In this document: in pieces, positions 54,301 through 62,023 of the stretch
Layout: each line of letters begins with the position of its first letter
How positions within the stretch are numbered: the first letter of the stretch is position 1
Assembly (NCBI RefSeq): GCF_018919145.1
Contig: NZ_JAHLQJ010000003.1
Coordinates: forward strand, 248,001-312,000
Direction: 5' to 3'
Source of the DNA: Paenibacillus brevis
GTDB taxonomy: Bacteria > Bacillota > Bacilli > Paenibacillales > Paenibacillaceae
Length of the DNA stretch: 64,000 nucleotides
Notes under the pieces: generated by a model
Database searches by the model: none
Told to the model about the DNA's origin: nothing
The model's input: only the letters and a program-made list of their open reading frames with translations
Position numbers and translations under genes: made by a program

Positions 54301-57300
54301 GGGCAGCTCCAGCCAGCCCTTGCTTCTCAGGCGGGATCGTTGGGAACGCAATGGACTGTTGAGACTAGGGGCGGCTTCTACACACTTGAGAATGCCTCGG
54401 CATCAGGTTATTTGTCTGCGGGAACAAGTGTGGCAGGTCCGTCCTATAGTAATAGTGAAGCTGATTATGACGAAGTGTTATGGAGTTTTACGAAGCTTAG
54501 TTCAGATGTAACCTATCCTGCGGACGAAGCGTTCCGAGGTGGCGAGGTAATCCGGTTCGCCGTACATGCGGCCGAGGCGCAGCCGTACGATGCGGTGATT
54601 CGCTACCGCAATCTCTCCGGGGCAGAGCAGCACCTCCAGCTCCAAGTGAACGGCTTGGATGCGGGCGAACTGCTGGTTTCTGGTGAGACCTCCGGATGGA
54701 GAACGGCGGAGGTGAGGCTGAGTCTGCGCGCCGGGATGAACAGCGTGTCCTTGGAAGGAGAAGGCGATGCACTTGTGAAGTCCGGAGTTGCTTCATTGAT
54801 GGTAAAGAATAGTGTCAATAAAGACTATCGTGGAGCAACTACTCCGTATATCACCTATGAGGCCGAGCATGGAAAGAGTAATGCCGAGCTGATCGGACCT
54901 TCCCGGAAATACCGGTCTATGGCTTCGGAGGCCTCTGGCCGCCAAGCGGTTAAGCTTTCGGATATTGGGGATTATGTGGAATTCGAAGCGGCTGAACAGG
55001 CGAATTCACTCGTCCTTCGGTATTCGATCCCTGACAGTGCTGATGGAAGCGGGTTAGAGGAGACGTTATCTCTCTATGTGAATGGACAATTTAAGCAGCG
55101 TTTGGAGCTGACCTCAAAATATGCTTGGGAATACGGCAGCTACCCGTGGTCCAATGATCCAAGGCAGGGCAGCGGACATCGTTTCTATGATGAAATTCAT
55201 GCACGAATCGGCGAGGTTCCGGCTGGCTCTGTCATTCGTCTGCAAAAGGATAATGGGGATAATGCAGCGTATTATGTGATCGACCTTGTAGATCTGGAGC
55301 AGGTTGAATCGGCGTACGACATGCCTGATGGCTTCCTGTCTGTAACGGAATTCGGGGCGGTGCCGAACGATGGCATCGATGATACAGACGCCTTCAGGGC
55401 AGCGCTCGCAGAAGCGATGCTAAGCGGAAAAGGAATATGGTTTCCAGAGGGGAGCTTTGATTTCGGTGATGATCTGCTGGGCCTGGACTCGGCCGTCATC
55501 CGGGGTGCCGGAATGTGGCATACCCGCTTGAATGGAGCCAAATTCTATGGACATGGCGGCAGAATTGAAGTTTATGATCTGTTGATTGACGGCGGCATTA
55601 ACGAACGTGATGATGAGGCCTTTACCAATGCATTTCATGGAGCTTACGGTCAAGGATCGATTCTTCAGCATGTATGGATCGAGCATACAAAGGCCGGTCT
55701 CTGGCTGACCCAGCCTATTGGAGAAAGAGCGCGGACCAACGGGTTGTACATGATGGGACTGCGCATCCGCAATTTAATGGCGGACGGCATTAATTTTGCG
55801 GTTGGCACAAGCAACAGCATGATGGAGCATAGCGATATCCGCTATCCGGGGGATGACGGGATCGCCATGTGGTCCTTCACGGATGCGAAGCTGAAGGATG
55901 TAAACGGGGATGAACGCACACCGAGTGTAAATAACACGGCGCGCTTCAACACCGTGAGCCTGCCATGGCTGGCTGACAATATTGTGGTGTTTGGAGGCAA
56001 GGACAACAAAATCCAGGATAACGTGGTAATGGATACCGTAACGAATGGTGCAGGCATTGCTGTCTCTACACGTTTCAGTGCGGAACCGTTTGAAGGCACT
56101 ACGATTGTTGAACGCAACACGATGCTTCGTGCGGGCAGCTACGATACTGGCTACAGTGTCAGTCTGGGGGCATTGTGGCTGTACGCCGGGGAGAGCAACA
56201 TGAACGGCAACATCATAGTTCGCAATAATGTGGCGAAGGATAGCACCTACGCCGGGTTGATTCTGCACGGCGATTATGCCATGAACCAGGTTCATCTGCA
56301 AAATCTGGTTATTGACGGGACTGGAACGAACGGCATCGATGTTACAGCGAATTTGAAGGGCTCTGCCACCGTGGATAACGTAATCGTCCGTGGAGACAGG
56401 GTAAGTATGATATCGAATCCTGCTGAAGCCTTCAGCTTCCTTGAACAGAACAAAGGCTTCGCCTCGGTGAAGAAGCCTGTTGTGGATCCGGGAACGCCGG
56501 GAGAAGGCGGTGGCAACGGTAATGCAAATAATAGTGGCACATCACAGAATGGCAGCTCTCAAGGGGAAGGAAGCACGGATACGAATGATAGCAAGCTGAC
56601 GCAGGGGCTGGCAACGGGAAGCTCAATGGTTGAGATTTCTGTTGGAGACAATGGGGTAGCGGCCTTTAGCTTGAAGCTGTTATCGGAGGAAGCTTCACGG
56701 CACCCAGATGCTTCGATTTTGTTGAGTGACCCGCTCACCAAAGGAAGTTTTACTTTCCCGCTCAAGCTGGTGGAGCAGGTTCTTCTTCAGGCAGGAATCA
56801 CTGACGGGAGTCAGGCGCGTATTGAGTTCGGCATTTTACCTGTGCAAGACACGGTGCAGAGTATTTTGAATGAAAAGGCAGCCGGGCTTGGAATGGGCCA
56901 GTCAATACCTGCCGTGAAATTTACAGTTAGCGTCGTGCAAGGGGAGATAGTGAAGGAGCTGTCGCGGTTGCCGGTACGGGTCGAGCGGACTCTTGCGCTG
57001 GAAGGACCTTGGAATCCGGATCGTGCGGTGGCACTGCGCTTTGATACGGTAACGGGCGAGCTGAGGTATGTTCCAGCTCTGTTCCGCCAAAATAGCGATG
57101 GCAGCTTCACGGCGGTCTTGAAAACGGCTGAGAACGGAATCTTTACCGTGGCCGATCATCCAAAGAGCTTTATCGATCTGGCGGGCCATTGGGCCCGAAA
57201 GGATATTGAGAAGCTGGCTTCCCGAATGATCGTGAACGGGATATCGGAAGAGCGTTTCGCGGCCGATCGGCCGGTAACCCGCTCAGAGTTCGCCGCCATG

Positions 57301-57741
57301 CTGCTTCGGGCGCTTGGCGTGCATCAGGATGCCGAGGAGGGCGACAGCTTGGCTCCGGTATTCACCGATGTAGGACGGGATGACTGGTTCCATGATCCGG
57401 TGATGCAGGCTGCCAAGCTGGGGCTGCTGCAGGGCTACACGGATGGAAGCTACCGTCCCCAAGCGGCGATCACCCGCGAAGAAATGGGAGTCATTGCTTA
57501 TCGGGCAATGACATTGCTGAGCGAAAGCGGGGAGCAGAAGACGGATGCTTCGCTCGAAGCGTTCAGTGATGCCGGTCAGGTCCACGGCTGGTCGCAGGAA
57601 GCGATCCGGAGCATGCTCGGAGCCGGGATGATGCAGGGGCGCAGCAACGGCACTTTTGCTCCGGCTGAACAGAGCAGCCGCGCGGAAGCGGCTGTGCTGG
57701 TAGCCCGCTTGCTCGTATGGGGACAGCTAATGAATCCATAG
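51370..57741 (+). CDS. SLH-anchored GH87 alpha-1,3-glucanase/mycodextranase, multimodular
   Basis: This 2123-aa secreted protein has a signal peptide (1-28). Seven beta-trefoil-like repeats begin near residues 42, 178, 318, 458, 602, 762 and 920; most share R/K-I-K/Q, YLYE, VKYG, HW and RN-x-T-G-x-Y motifs. Then come a CBM-like domain (~1058-1147), a second beta-sandwich (~1161-1315) and a pectate-lyase-3-type beta-helix (~1318-1660). In the helix D1472 (MADGINF) and D1495-D1496 (YPGDDGIAMW) have the +23/+24 spacing of the catalytic Asp triad of GH87 alpha-1,3-glucanase. A Gly/Ser linker (~1714-1745), an Ig-like part and three SLH motifs (~1932-2115) finish it. It should act on alpha-1,3-glucan or nigeran while bound to the cell wall. 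ACAAGGAGGTCGCCAA precedes the ATG. Confidence 0.87.
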   Translation: MKRCKTLIAGLLSLLLLCGILPVYPAAASSGSGAADIPAGKVLIKNKWKNNYLYEASNGTVRYGMTNPQDESAHWTVVTENGKSVIRNSKTGNYITAARTPERNQPLMTSSQADTDAEKWFIDLSNRSGYLIIRSATVPSGNLVIHEEDQLGFAEVSADINITFESPQWAFISLDESPVRIESLMRPGHVIYEEEGRVKHGVIAAGDPQSHWFLEDDGNGQLQIRNQATGHVILQNETTYEGIAAGEPDADNRALSLWQMADAATPEYVVFQNVGLPGNWMNPQFEDDNVRSNDWAGGADGVNALWKVEPYLEELPSVRIGAYTDEATATDYLYEDQGQVKHGGIGSSGSDPDYLWIIEDYDFSKRIRNAGTGHYLKLEGDSLLAESLLAASTAYEWSFTDSDAYDDYKTIGSTASQGRYIAIGTSGGQVRAGTDAESLEAQWELIDPSLPAGEGERYIRIQNAWQPFYLYENMDSTLKYGNLRKEDKRDQWLVIKHQGRKLLQNRETGNYMNIADMPDGHIQVTALSDPEQAPQAYIWSGKNLGGNTYLLSNATDKVPGEPFTKFLSLQNLTKYAEYSVINPNWGSPQWRFLPVTEQASPYFRFQLKDFPGLYLRDAENENSVTDATYGPIDDAYSIWYLQQPAGSSAYMLKNQGSGRFLSIQNLADQQVESEDEPMLPVETRSEVYEVWGSIKWVIDPKADNGNVTLKSGWTGHYLYAVTDENGQALLKVSRAEGASNRPEAQWMAESVTLPEQPIPNTPVRIKSAVENSYLYENPGGVVMYGSLADNNGYSHWVITEEGGVQQIRNRATGHDLTLNEDYMFLESVLDHPADQGRSDWLVERSDDGKNVTIRSASSSYNDEYIHLENHLGYAERGLLPTSYGTVQWSLEAAPQDFITPPMAEERNLNTSTPIQNDTNEIYISLKTKPDKVLADQAGRLVYADAGDTAAAKSWLMQDFNGRHLLKNTTTGRYLTLSGQLQPALASQAGSLGTQWTVETRGGFYTLENASASGYLSAGTSVAGPSYSNSEADYDEVLWSFTKLSSDVTYPADEAFRGGEVIRFAVHAAEAQPYDAVIRYRNLSGAEQHLQLQVNGLDAGELLVSGETSGWRTAEVRLSLRAGMNSVSLEGEGDALVKSGVASLMVKNSVNKDYRGATTPYITYEAEHGKSNAELIGPSRKYRSMASEASGRQAVKLSDIGDYVEFEAAEQANSLVLRYSIPDSADGSGLEETLSLYVNGQFKQRLELTSKYAWEYGSYPWSNDPRQGSGHRFYDEIHARIGEVPAGSVIRLQKDNGDNAAYYVIDLVDLEQVESAYDMPDGFLSVTEFGAVPNDGIDDTDAFRAALAEAMLSGKGIWFPEGSFDFGDDLLGLDSAVIRGAGMWHTRLNGAKFYGHGGRIEVYDLLIDGGINERDDEAFTNAFHGAYGQGSILQHVWIEHTKAGLWLTQPIGERARTNGLYMMGLRIRNLMADGINFAVGTSNSMMEHSDIRYPGDDGIAMWSFTDAKLKDVNGDERTPSVNNTARFNTVSLPWLADNIVVFGGKDNKIQDNVVMDTVTNGAGIAVSTRFSAEPFEGTTIVERNTMLRAGSYDTGYSVSLGALWLYAGESNMNGNIIVRNNVAKDSTYAGLILHGDYAMNQVHLQNLVIDGTGTNGIDVTANLKGSATVDNVIVRGDRVSMISNPAEAFSFLEQNKGFASVKKPVVDPGTPGEGGGNGNANNSGTSQNGSSQGEGSTDTNDSKLTQGLATGSSMVEISVGDNGVAAFSLKLLSEEASRHPDASILLSDPLTKGSFTFPLKLVEQVLLQAGITDGSQARIEFGILPVQDTVQSILNEKAAGLGMGQSIPAVKFTVSVVQGEIVKELSRLPVRVERTLALEGPWNPDRAVALRFDTVTGELRYVPALFRQNSDGSFTAVLKTAENGIFTVADHPKSFIDLAGHWARKDIEKLASRMIVNGISEERFAADRPVTRSEFAAMLLRALGVHQDAEEGDSLAPVFTDVGRDDWFHDPVMQAAKLGLLQGYTDGSYRPQAAITREEMGVIAYRAMTLLSESGEQKTDASLEAFSDAGQVHGWSQEAIRSMLGAGMMQGRSNGTFAPAEQSSRAEAAVLVARLLVWGQLMNP

Positions 57742-57768
57742 GATTGCAATTGTCGAGGATAGACTTAC

Positions 57769-57807
57769 AGAACCGTGTGCAGCTAATCATGCACGCGGTT
57801 CTTTTTT
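57769..57807 (+). terminator. Terminator of the GH87 gene
   Basis: AGAACCGTGTGCA (57769-57781) pairs with TGCACGCGGTTCT (57790-57802) with one G-U pair and an 8-nt loop, followed by TTTTTT. Confidence 0.9.
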
Positions 57808-57885
57808 GAGGGGAAACAAGTGACAAAAGGCATTAAAATACCGTGAAGGAGCAGAATGGTGGAGTAAACAAGTGCCAAAAAGCAG

Positions 57886-57927
57886 TAATAAAGCAGCCCG
57901 GATCCAAGGCCCCGGGCTGCTTTATTA
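57886..57927 (-). terminator. Terminator of the minus-strand lipoprotein gene
   Basis: TAATAAAGCAGCCCGG (57886-57901) and CCGGGCTGCTTTATTA (57912-57927) are exact complements with a 10-nt loop. On the minus strand the stem ends in TTTATTACTGCTTTTT, so it suits the gene at 57952-58941; it may also work in the other direction. Confidence 0.82.
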
Positions 57928-57951
57928 CATTCATCCAGCTGATTACTTAAA

Positions 57952-58941
57952 TTATTTAATTAGCTGGTCTCTAAATTGCTCCAAGGAATCAGTGAGCTTG
58001 TAATTCGCTTTGGCTGCTTCGTCCATAAATTTCTTTAAATCGCCGAGAAGCGTTCCTTCAACTGCTGCATCGCCAGAGACAGCATCCGTATATGCTTTTC
58101 GAGCTTCTTCATCCATTACCTTGTTTTCGTAAGCGAACAACGGGGTGTTGTTGGCGCCTAGGAATACGGTGTTCTTATAGTTGCTGAACATGGCGGCTAC
58201 GTCTTCCTTGCTGGAGGAATCCGGATAGTTGTTAAGGAAATCCTCTGCAGCAATTGCCCGCTTAAGCAGCTCTTCCCACGGAATGACGAGGGCTGCATCA
58301 CGCTGTGAAGCTTGCTCCGATTCGACAGACTTTAGCTTCAAATAAGCCGCTGTATCCTCTGTAGCTATATCACTGTATTGTGCCGTACGGCGATAATCCA
58401 GCTCCGGTCCGAACATGCCTTCAGCCGTGTTCAACTGATATCCGCTGTCGAGCGTTTCTTGAAGCAGGGCCTTCAAGTCCGCATCCTTTGCTTTATTGAT
58501 TAGCTCCTCCAGGCTATCGCCGATTTCATAGATCCCGGCAATCTGTTCCTGATTGTTGCCCGAGAAATACCGGTCTAACAGGCTTTGAAGACCTTCGATC
58601 TGAGCATCCTCCAGCGCCAACAGCATCTGGGAGACGTGTTCGGGCTTCAGTTGATCAGCATGCTTGTCGAGGAAATCAAACGCCGCAGGAAGCTTGCCTT
58701 CCTGTCCCAGCAAACTTTGAAACTCGCTGACAAGCTGTTCCGAAGCCGCTGCGCCGTCTGAGTTGGAGCTATTATCCGGATTCGTAGAATTCTGATTCTG
58801 TCCGGATTGGTTTTGACTATTCTCCTGAATGGCCCCCGTATTGGAATTCGGGGCAACGGAATTATTGGTACATGCGCTTAGTAAGAGAACAGAGCACACG
58901 GACATGGCCGCGAGCATTGCTTTTTTGTTGGTTGAAATCAT
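57952..58941 (-). CDS. Lipoprotein of unknown function
   Basis: This 329-aa protein has a lipoprotein signal peptide with lipobox LLSAC (Cys about 24), then a ~45-residue Asn/Gln/Ser-rich linker (NSNTGAIQENSQNQSGQNQN) and a largely helical, acidic domain (EQLVSEFQSLLGQEGKLPAAFDFLDKHADQL; GIYEIGDSLEELINKAKDADLKALLQETL). No catalytic motif is seen. AAGGAGG lies about 12 bp before ATG 58941, a little farther than usual. It would be anchored on the outer membrane face. It is divergent from metNIQ, and its own terminator follows. I do not recognise the family. Confidence 0.8.
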   Translation of the reverse strand: MISTNKKAMLAAMSVCSVLLLSACTNNSVAPNSNTGAIQENSQNQSGQNQNSTNPDNSSNSDGAAASEQLVSEFQSLLGQEGKLPAAFDFLDKHADQLKPEHVSQMLLALEDAQIEGLQSLLDRYFSGNNQEQIAGIYEIGDSLEELINKAKDADLKALLQETLDSGYQLNTAEGMFGPELDYRRTAQYSDIATEDTAAYLKLKSVESEQASQRDAALVIPWEELLKRAIAAEDFLNNYPDSSSKEDVAAMFSNYKNTVFLGANNTPLFAYENKVMDEEARKAYTDAVSGDAAVEGTLLGDLKKFMDEAAKANYKLTDSLEQFRDQLIK

Positions 58942-59072
58942 GATAGATTCAATCCTCCTTCATGTAATGAATTACAGCATTCTAGCATACTCTAAACGCG
59001 GATCAGGGGAAAAAGGTTTCGCGCCAAATAAAGGATAAGAACCAATGGTCAATAAAAAATGTAATAAAAATA

Positions 59073-59101
59073 GTGACACAGATGGTTTAATAATCTATAC
59101 T
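59073..59101 (+). promoter_or_regulatory. Sigma-A promoter of the metNIQ operon
   Basis: GTGACA (59073-59078), a 17-bp spacer and TATACT (59096-59101) lie about 90 bp before metN. I looked for an S-box (SAM riboswitch) or T-box in 58942-59192 and saw neither. Confidence 0.6.
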
Positions 59102-59192
59102 TATGAGGAAAATTACAATGTAACAGATAGATAAAAGTATTAATACAACAATGAATTGATGTCGGCTGCTTCTGAACTGGAGGTGTTAGACC

Positions 59193-59942
59193 GTGATTAC
59201 CCTGCAAGAGGTTAGCAAAAGCTATTCAGGAGAAGCTTCGGCGGTTGAAGCTGTCTCGGTACACATTCGGGAAGGAAGCATTCACGGAATTATCGGACCG
59301 AGCGGAGCGGGGAAATCCACGTTATTGCGCATTATGAATGTCCTCGAACGCCCGGATCGAGGCTCCGTTCTTGTTGATGGGCAAAATCTGATGCAGATGG
59401 CCGAAGCAGATCTTCGCTCCCTGCGCAGGCAGATGGGTATGGTATTTCAGCAATTTCATCTGCTGCATAACCGAACTGTCAGCGGCAATGTGGCGATTCC
59501 GCTGGAAATGGCCGGAGAGCCCAAAAAGTCCAGAGCGGAGCGGATTCAGGAATGTTTGCGGTTCGTTGGGCTGGAGGACAAGGCACAAGAGTATCCTTCC
59601 AGTCTGAGCGGCGGACAAAAGCAGCGTGTAGCAATAGCGCGTGCTCTTGCCCCTCGTCCGCGCGTGCTCTTATGTGACGAGCCTACGTCCTCTCTGGATC
59701 CGGCAACGACGATGGAGGTTCTGAATGTCCTCAAACATGCTAATGAATCGCTCGGTGTTACCATTGTCATCGTAACCCATGAGATGGAGGTCATTCGGGC
59801 TGTCTGTAATGAAGTTACTGTGATGGACCAGGGGAGAATTGTCGACAGCTTTCCGTTGGAACAAGCCCAAACACAGGGCCTAGGCACCGTGTTGTCCTAC
59901 AGAGAACAGCTGCTTGGAAAGGCTGTGATGCCGGGTGATTGA
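59193..59942 (+). CDS. metN: Methionine ABC importer ATP-binding protein (short form)
   Basis: This 249-aa ATPase has Walker A GPSGAGKST, the Q-loop in MVFQQFHLL, signature LSGGQKQR, Walker B VLLCDEPTS and the switch histidine in IVTHEMEV. It drives MetI/MetQ-mediated uptake of D- or L-methionine or related thio-amino acids. The start is GTG 59193 with GGAGGT 8 bp upstream. Typical MetN proteins are about 340 aa because of a C-terminal regulatory NIL/ACT-like domain that binds methionine; that domain is missing here, so feedback inhibition at the protein level may be absent. It overlaps the permease gene by 8 bp. Confidence 0.86.
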   Translation: MITLQEVSKSYSGEASAVEAVSVHIREGSIHGIIGPSGAGKSTLLRIMNVLERPDRGSVLVDGQNLMQMAEADLRSLRRQMGMVFQQFHLLHNRTVSGNVAIPLEMAGEPKKSRAERIQECLRFVGLEDKAQEYPSSLSGGQKQRVAIARALAPRPRVLLCDEPTSSLDPATTMEVLNVLKHANESLGVTIVIVTHEMEVIRAVCNEVTVMDQGRIVDSFPLEQAQTQGLGTVLSYREQLLGKAVMPGD

Positions 59943-60615
59943 TGTGGAGCTGATGCTGGAACGGGTCGCGCAATATCAGGCTCAGATTACCGAGGCCATT
60001 GCGGAGACGTTCATTATGGTAGGCATTTCCCTGACTGCGGCAATTCTGCTGGGCTTGCCCTTGGGTGTTCTTCTCTTTTTCTCGGCAAAGGGACAGCTGT
60101 ACGAGAACCGTTTCTGGCACCAAGTACTGAACGGCTTTGTAAACATTATTCGCTCCTTTCCCTTTTTGTTATTCGTCGTATTTATGATCCCGGTAACAAG
60201 GTGGCTGGTCGGCACCGCGATCGGTACCCTTGCTGCTTCTGTCCCGCTGGCCGTTGTATCGCTGGCGATTTATTCCCGTCAGGTGGAGCAAGCGCTGCAT
60301 GACGTTCCCCGCGGCATATTGGAAGCCGCCCGGGCAATGGGGGCTACGCGTCTGCAGATCATGTTCAAGTTCCTGCTGGTTGAAGCGCGGTCCGGTCTGA
60401 TTCTGGGATTGACCAACTCCATGATCAGCTTCATCTCTTACTCAACGGTAATGGGGGTGGTCGGCGGAGGCGGTGTTGGAGATTTTGCGATTCGCTATGG
60501 CTATCAGCGCTTTGAGACGGAGCTGATGCTGGCGGTTATTCTGCTCATGATTGTGATCGTTCAGTTTATTCAGCTGTTCGGGAGCCTGCTGTCCCGCTGG
60601 CTGGATAAGCGATAA
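59935..60615 (+). CDS. metI: Methionine ABC importer permease
   Basis: This 226-aa protein has five membrane segments (TFIMVGISLTAAILLGLPLGVLLFF first) and the ATPase-contact loop GILEAARAMGATRLQIMFKFLLVEARSG; the GGGGVGDFAIRYGYQRF signature is characteristic of MetI. Start GTG 59935 overlaps metN by 8 bp; ATG 59953 is a possible alternative. It forms the homodimeric channel with MetN ATPases. The binding lipoprotein gene follows after 47 bp. Confidence 0.92.
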   Translation: MIDVELMLERVAQYQAQITEAIAETFIMVGISLTAAILLGLPLGVLLFFSAKGQLYENRFWHQVLNGFVNIIRSFPFLLFVVFMIPVTRWLVGTAIGTLAASVPLAVVSLAIYSRQVEQALHDVPRGILEAARAMGATRLQIMFKFLLVEARSGLILGLTNSMISFISYSTVMGVVGGGGVGDFAIRYGYQRFETELMLAVILLMIVIVQFIQLFGSLLSRWLDKR

Positions 60616-60662
60616 ATAACAAGCCAAAGGCTTGAAAATAAAAGAATGGTGGGAGGATGTTG

Positions 60663-61550
60663 ATGATGAAACATACTGGAACAAGAAGAGGCTCTAAGGG
60701 GTGGATAGCGGCATTGATGGTAGTTCTGATGCTGTTCAGTGCCGGTTGTGCGAAGAATAATACTTCAGGAGCGGCCGAACCGGACACAAGCTCGAATGCA
60801 GCAAAAGAAAACGCGGCAGTAGACCAGGAGGTCACCCTGAAAGTAGCTACTTTAATTCCGCCAATGACGGATATGCTTGAATTAATCAAGCCGCTGCTTA
60901 AGGAGGACGGCATCAATCTGGAGCTTGTTGTACTGTCTGATAATGTTCAGCCCAATGATGCCTTGGCTAACAAGGAAGTGGATGCAAACTTTTTCCAGCA
61001 TGTGCCCTACATGAATGAATACAATGCAAGCAAAGGCTCTAGCATGGTGGCCATTCAGCCGGTTTATCACGCGATCTACGGCGTCTACTCGAAGCGCTAT
61101 AAGAGCATGGACGAGTTGCCGGATGGAGCGGTAGTTGCCGTAGCCAACGATTCCACGAATTTGGGCCGGTCGCTTGTTATGCTGGAGAAGGCGGGATACA
61201 TTAAGTTGAAGGACGGGGTTGGCATTAAAGCTACCGTTGCTGATGTTACCGAAAATCCACACAACTTTAAATTTGAAGAGGTCGATCTTCTGATGTTGGC
61301 CAGAATGCTGGACGATGCAGATATTGCGCTTATGACACCAGCCTATGCCAGTCCATTAGGGCTGACCCCCAAGAAGGATGCACTCTTGACGGAGACGACG
61401 GAATCCGAGTTCGCGATTACACTTGTTGCCCGTGAAGATAACAAGGATTCAGAGCCGATCCGCAAGCTCGCAGAGCGTCTGTCCGGACCGGAAGTGAAGC
61501 AATTCCTGGAGGATAATTACAGTGAAATCGCGATTCCGGCATTCGAATAG
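60663..61550 (+). CDS. metQ: Methionine-binding lipoprotein
   Basis: This 295-aa protein has a lipoprotein signal with lipobox FSAGC (Cys about 29) and the NlpA/MetQ fold: VTLKVATLIPPMTDMLELIKPLL, EVDANFFQHVPYMNEYN, VAVANDSTNLGRSLVMLEKAGYIKLKDGVG. MetQ proteins bind methionine outside the membrane and deliver it to MetI. GGGAGG lies 6 bp before ATG 60663, which I preferred over ATG 60657 (adjacent to the site) and 60666. It is the last gene of metNIQ. Confidence 0.92.
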   Translation: MMKHTGTRRGSKGWIAALMVVLMLFSAGCAKNNTSGAAEPDTSSNAAKENAAVDQEVTLKVATLIPPMTDMLELIKPLLKEDGINLELVVLSDNVQPNDALANKEVDANFFQHVPYMNEYNASKGSSMVAIQPVYHAIYGVYSKRYKSMDELPDGAVVAVANDSTNLGRSLVMLEKAGYIKLKDGVGIKATVADVTENPHNFKFEEVDLLMLARMLDDADIALMTPAYASPLGLTPKKDALLTETTESEFAITLVAREDNKDSEPIRKLAERLSGPEVKQFLEDNYSEIAIPAFE

Positions 61551-61606
61551 AGCGGTCCGGCATCAGTTTCATGGAAATAGAGGGTTCCATTCTGCCTTGA
61601 AAATGA

Positions 61607-61612
61607 TATAAT
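61607..61612 (+). promoter_or_regulatory. Extended -10 promoter ahead of the FMN riboswitch
   Basis: TGA-TATAAT (61604-61612) is an extended -10, about 130 nt before the riboswitch. The corresponding -35 (TTCCAT) is weak. A second possible -10, TATAAA at 61717-61722, would begin the transcript just before the aptamer. Which one is used is not clear. Confidence 0.4.
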
Positions 61613-61745
61613 GTAAACATGATTTCATTTTCATGAAAAGACAGAAACAAAATGCACAGCACTTGTGATTTTTGTTACAGAGAAACGCGAAATGTCGCAG
61701 TACTATGAAATCAGCCTATAAACGATAAAAATTTAAATGAATATG

Positions 61746-61896
61746 GATCTTCGGGGTAAGGTGAAATTCCTGACCGGCGGTGATTGTTATCTGCGGATAG
61801 CACAGCCCGCGACTCTCCAGTCTATCTAACGATGAGATTGGCGACTGATCTGGTGAAATTCCAGAGCCGACGGTAAAGTCCGGATGGGAGAAGATC
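61746..61896 (+). ncRNA. FMN riboswitch (RFN element)
   Basis: The conserved RFN landmarks are present in order: GATCTTCGGGG opening the closing stem P1 (matched by GGGAGAAGATC at 61886-61896), AAGGTGAAATTCCTGACCGG, CGGTGAT, AGCCCGCGACTC, GGTGAAATTCCAGAGCCGACGG and TAAAGTCCGGATGGGAG. This is the aptamer that binds flavin mononucleotide. It lies directly before an EamA-family transporter gene, with a terminator between them, so FMN should stop transcription of the transporter. Confidence 0.95.
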
Positions 61897-61948
61897 AAAG
61901 ATAGGCGTGCATGCCCGTTAGCGGGCTTTGCCATGCTTATTTGATCAG

Positions 61949-61984
61949 CCCCCGAATGTTGACTCAGGTCAATTCGGGGGTTTT
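61949..61984 (+). terminator. Riboswitch-controlled terminator
   Basis: CCCCCGAATGTTGAC (61949-61963) pairs with GTCAATTCGGGGG (61968-61980), and TTTT follows. The segment between aptamer and terminator can form GATCAAA...TTTGATC (61893-61946) with an inner GCCCG-TTAG-CGGGC stem. The end of P1 is shared with this long stem, which offers a switch between anti-terminated and terminated states. Confidence 0.85.
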
Positions 61985-62023
61985 CTGCGACAGACCCCAT
62001 ATTCAGAAAGAGGAGCAGGGAAT

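Noticed and set aside
58942..59192. Possible SAM riboswitch or T-box before metN
   Set aside because: I looked for the conserved S-box stems and the T-box GGTGG sequence and saw neither; only a promoter is supported.
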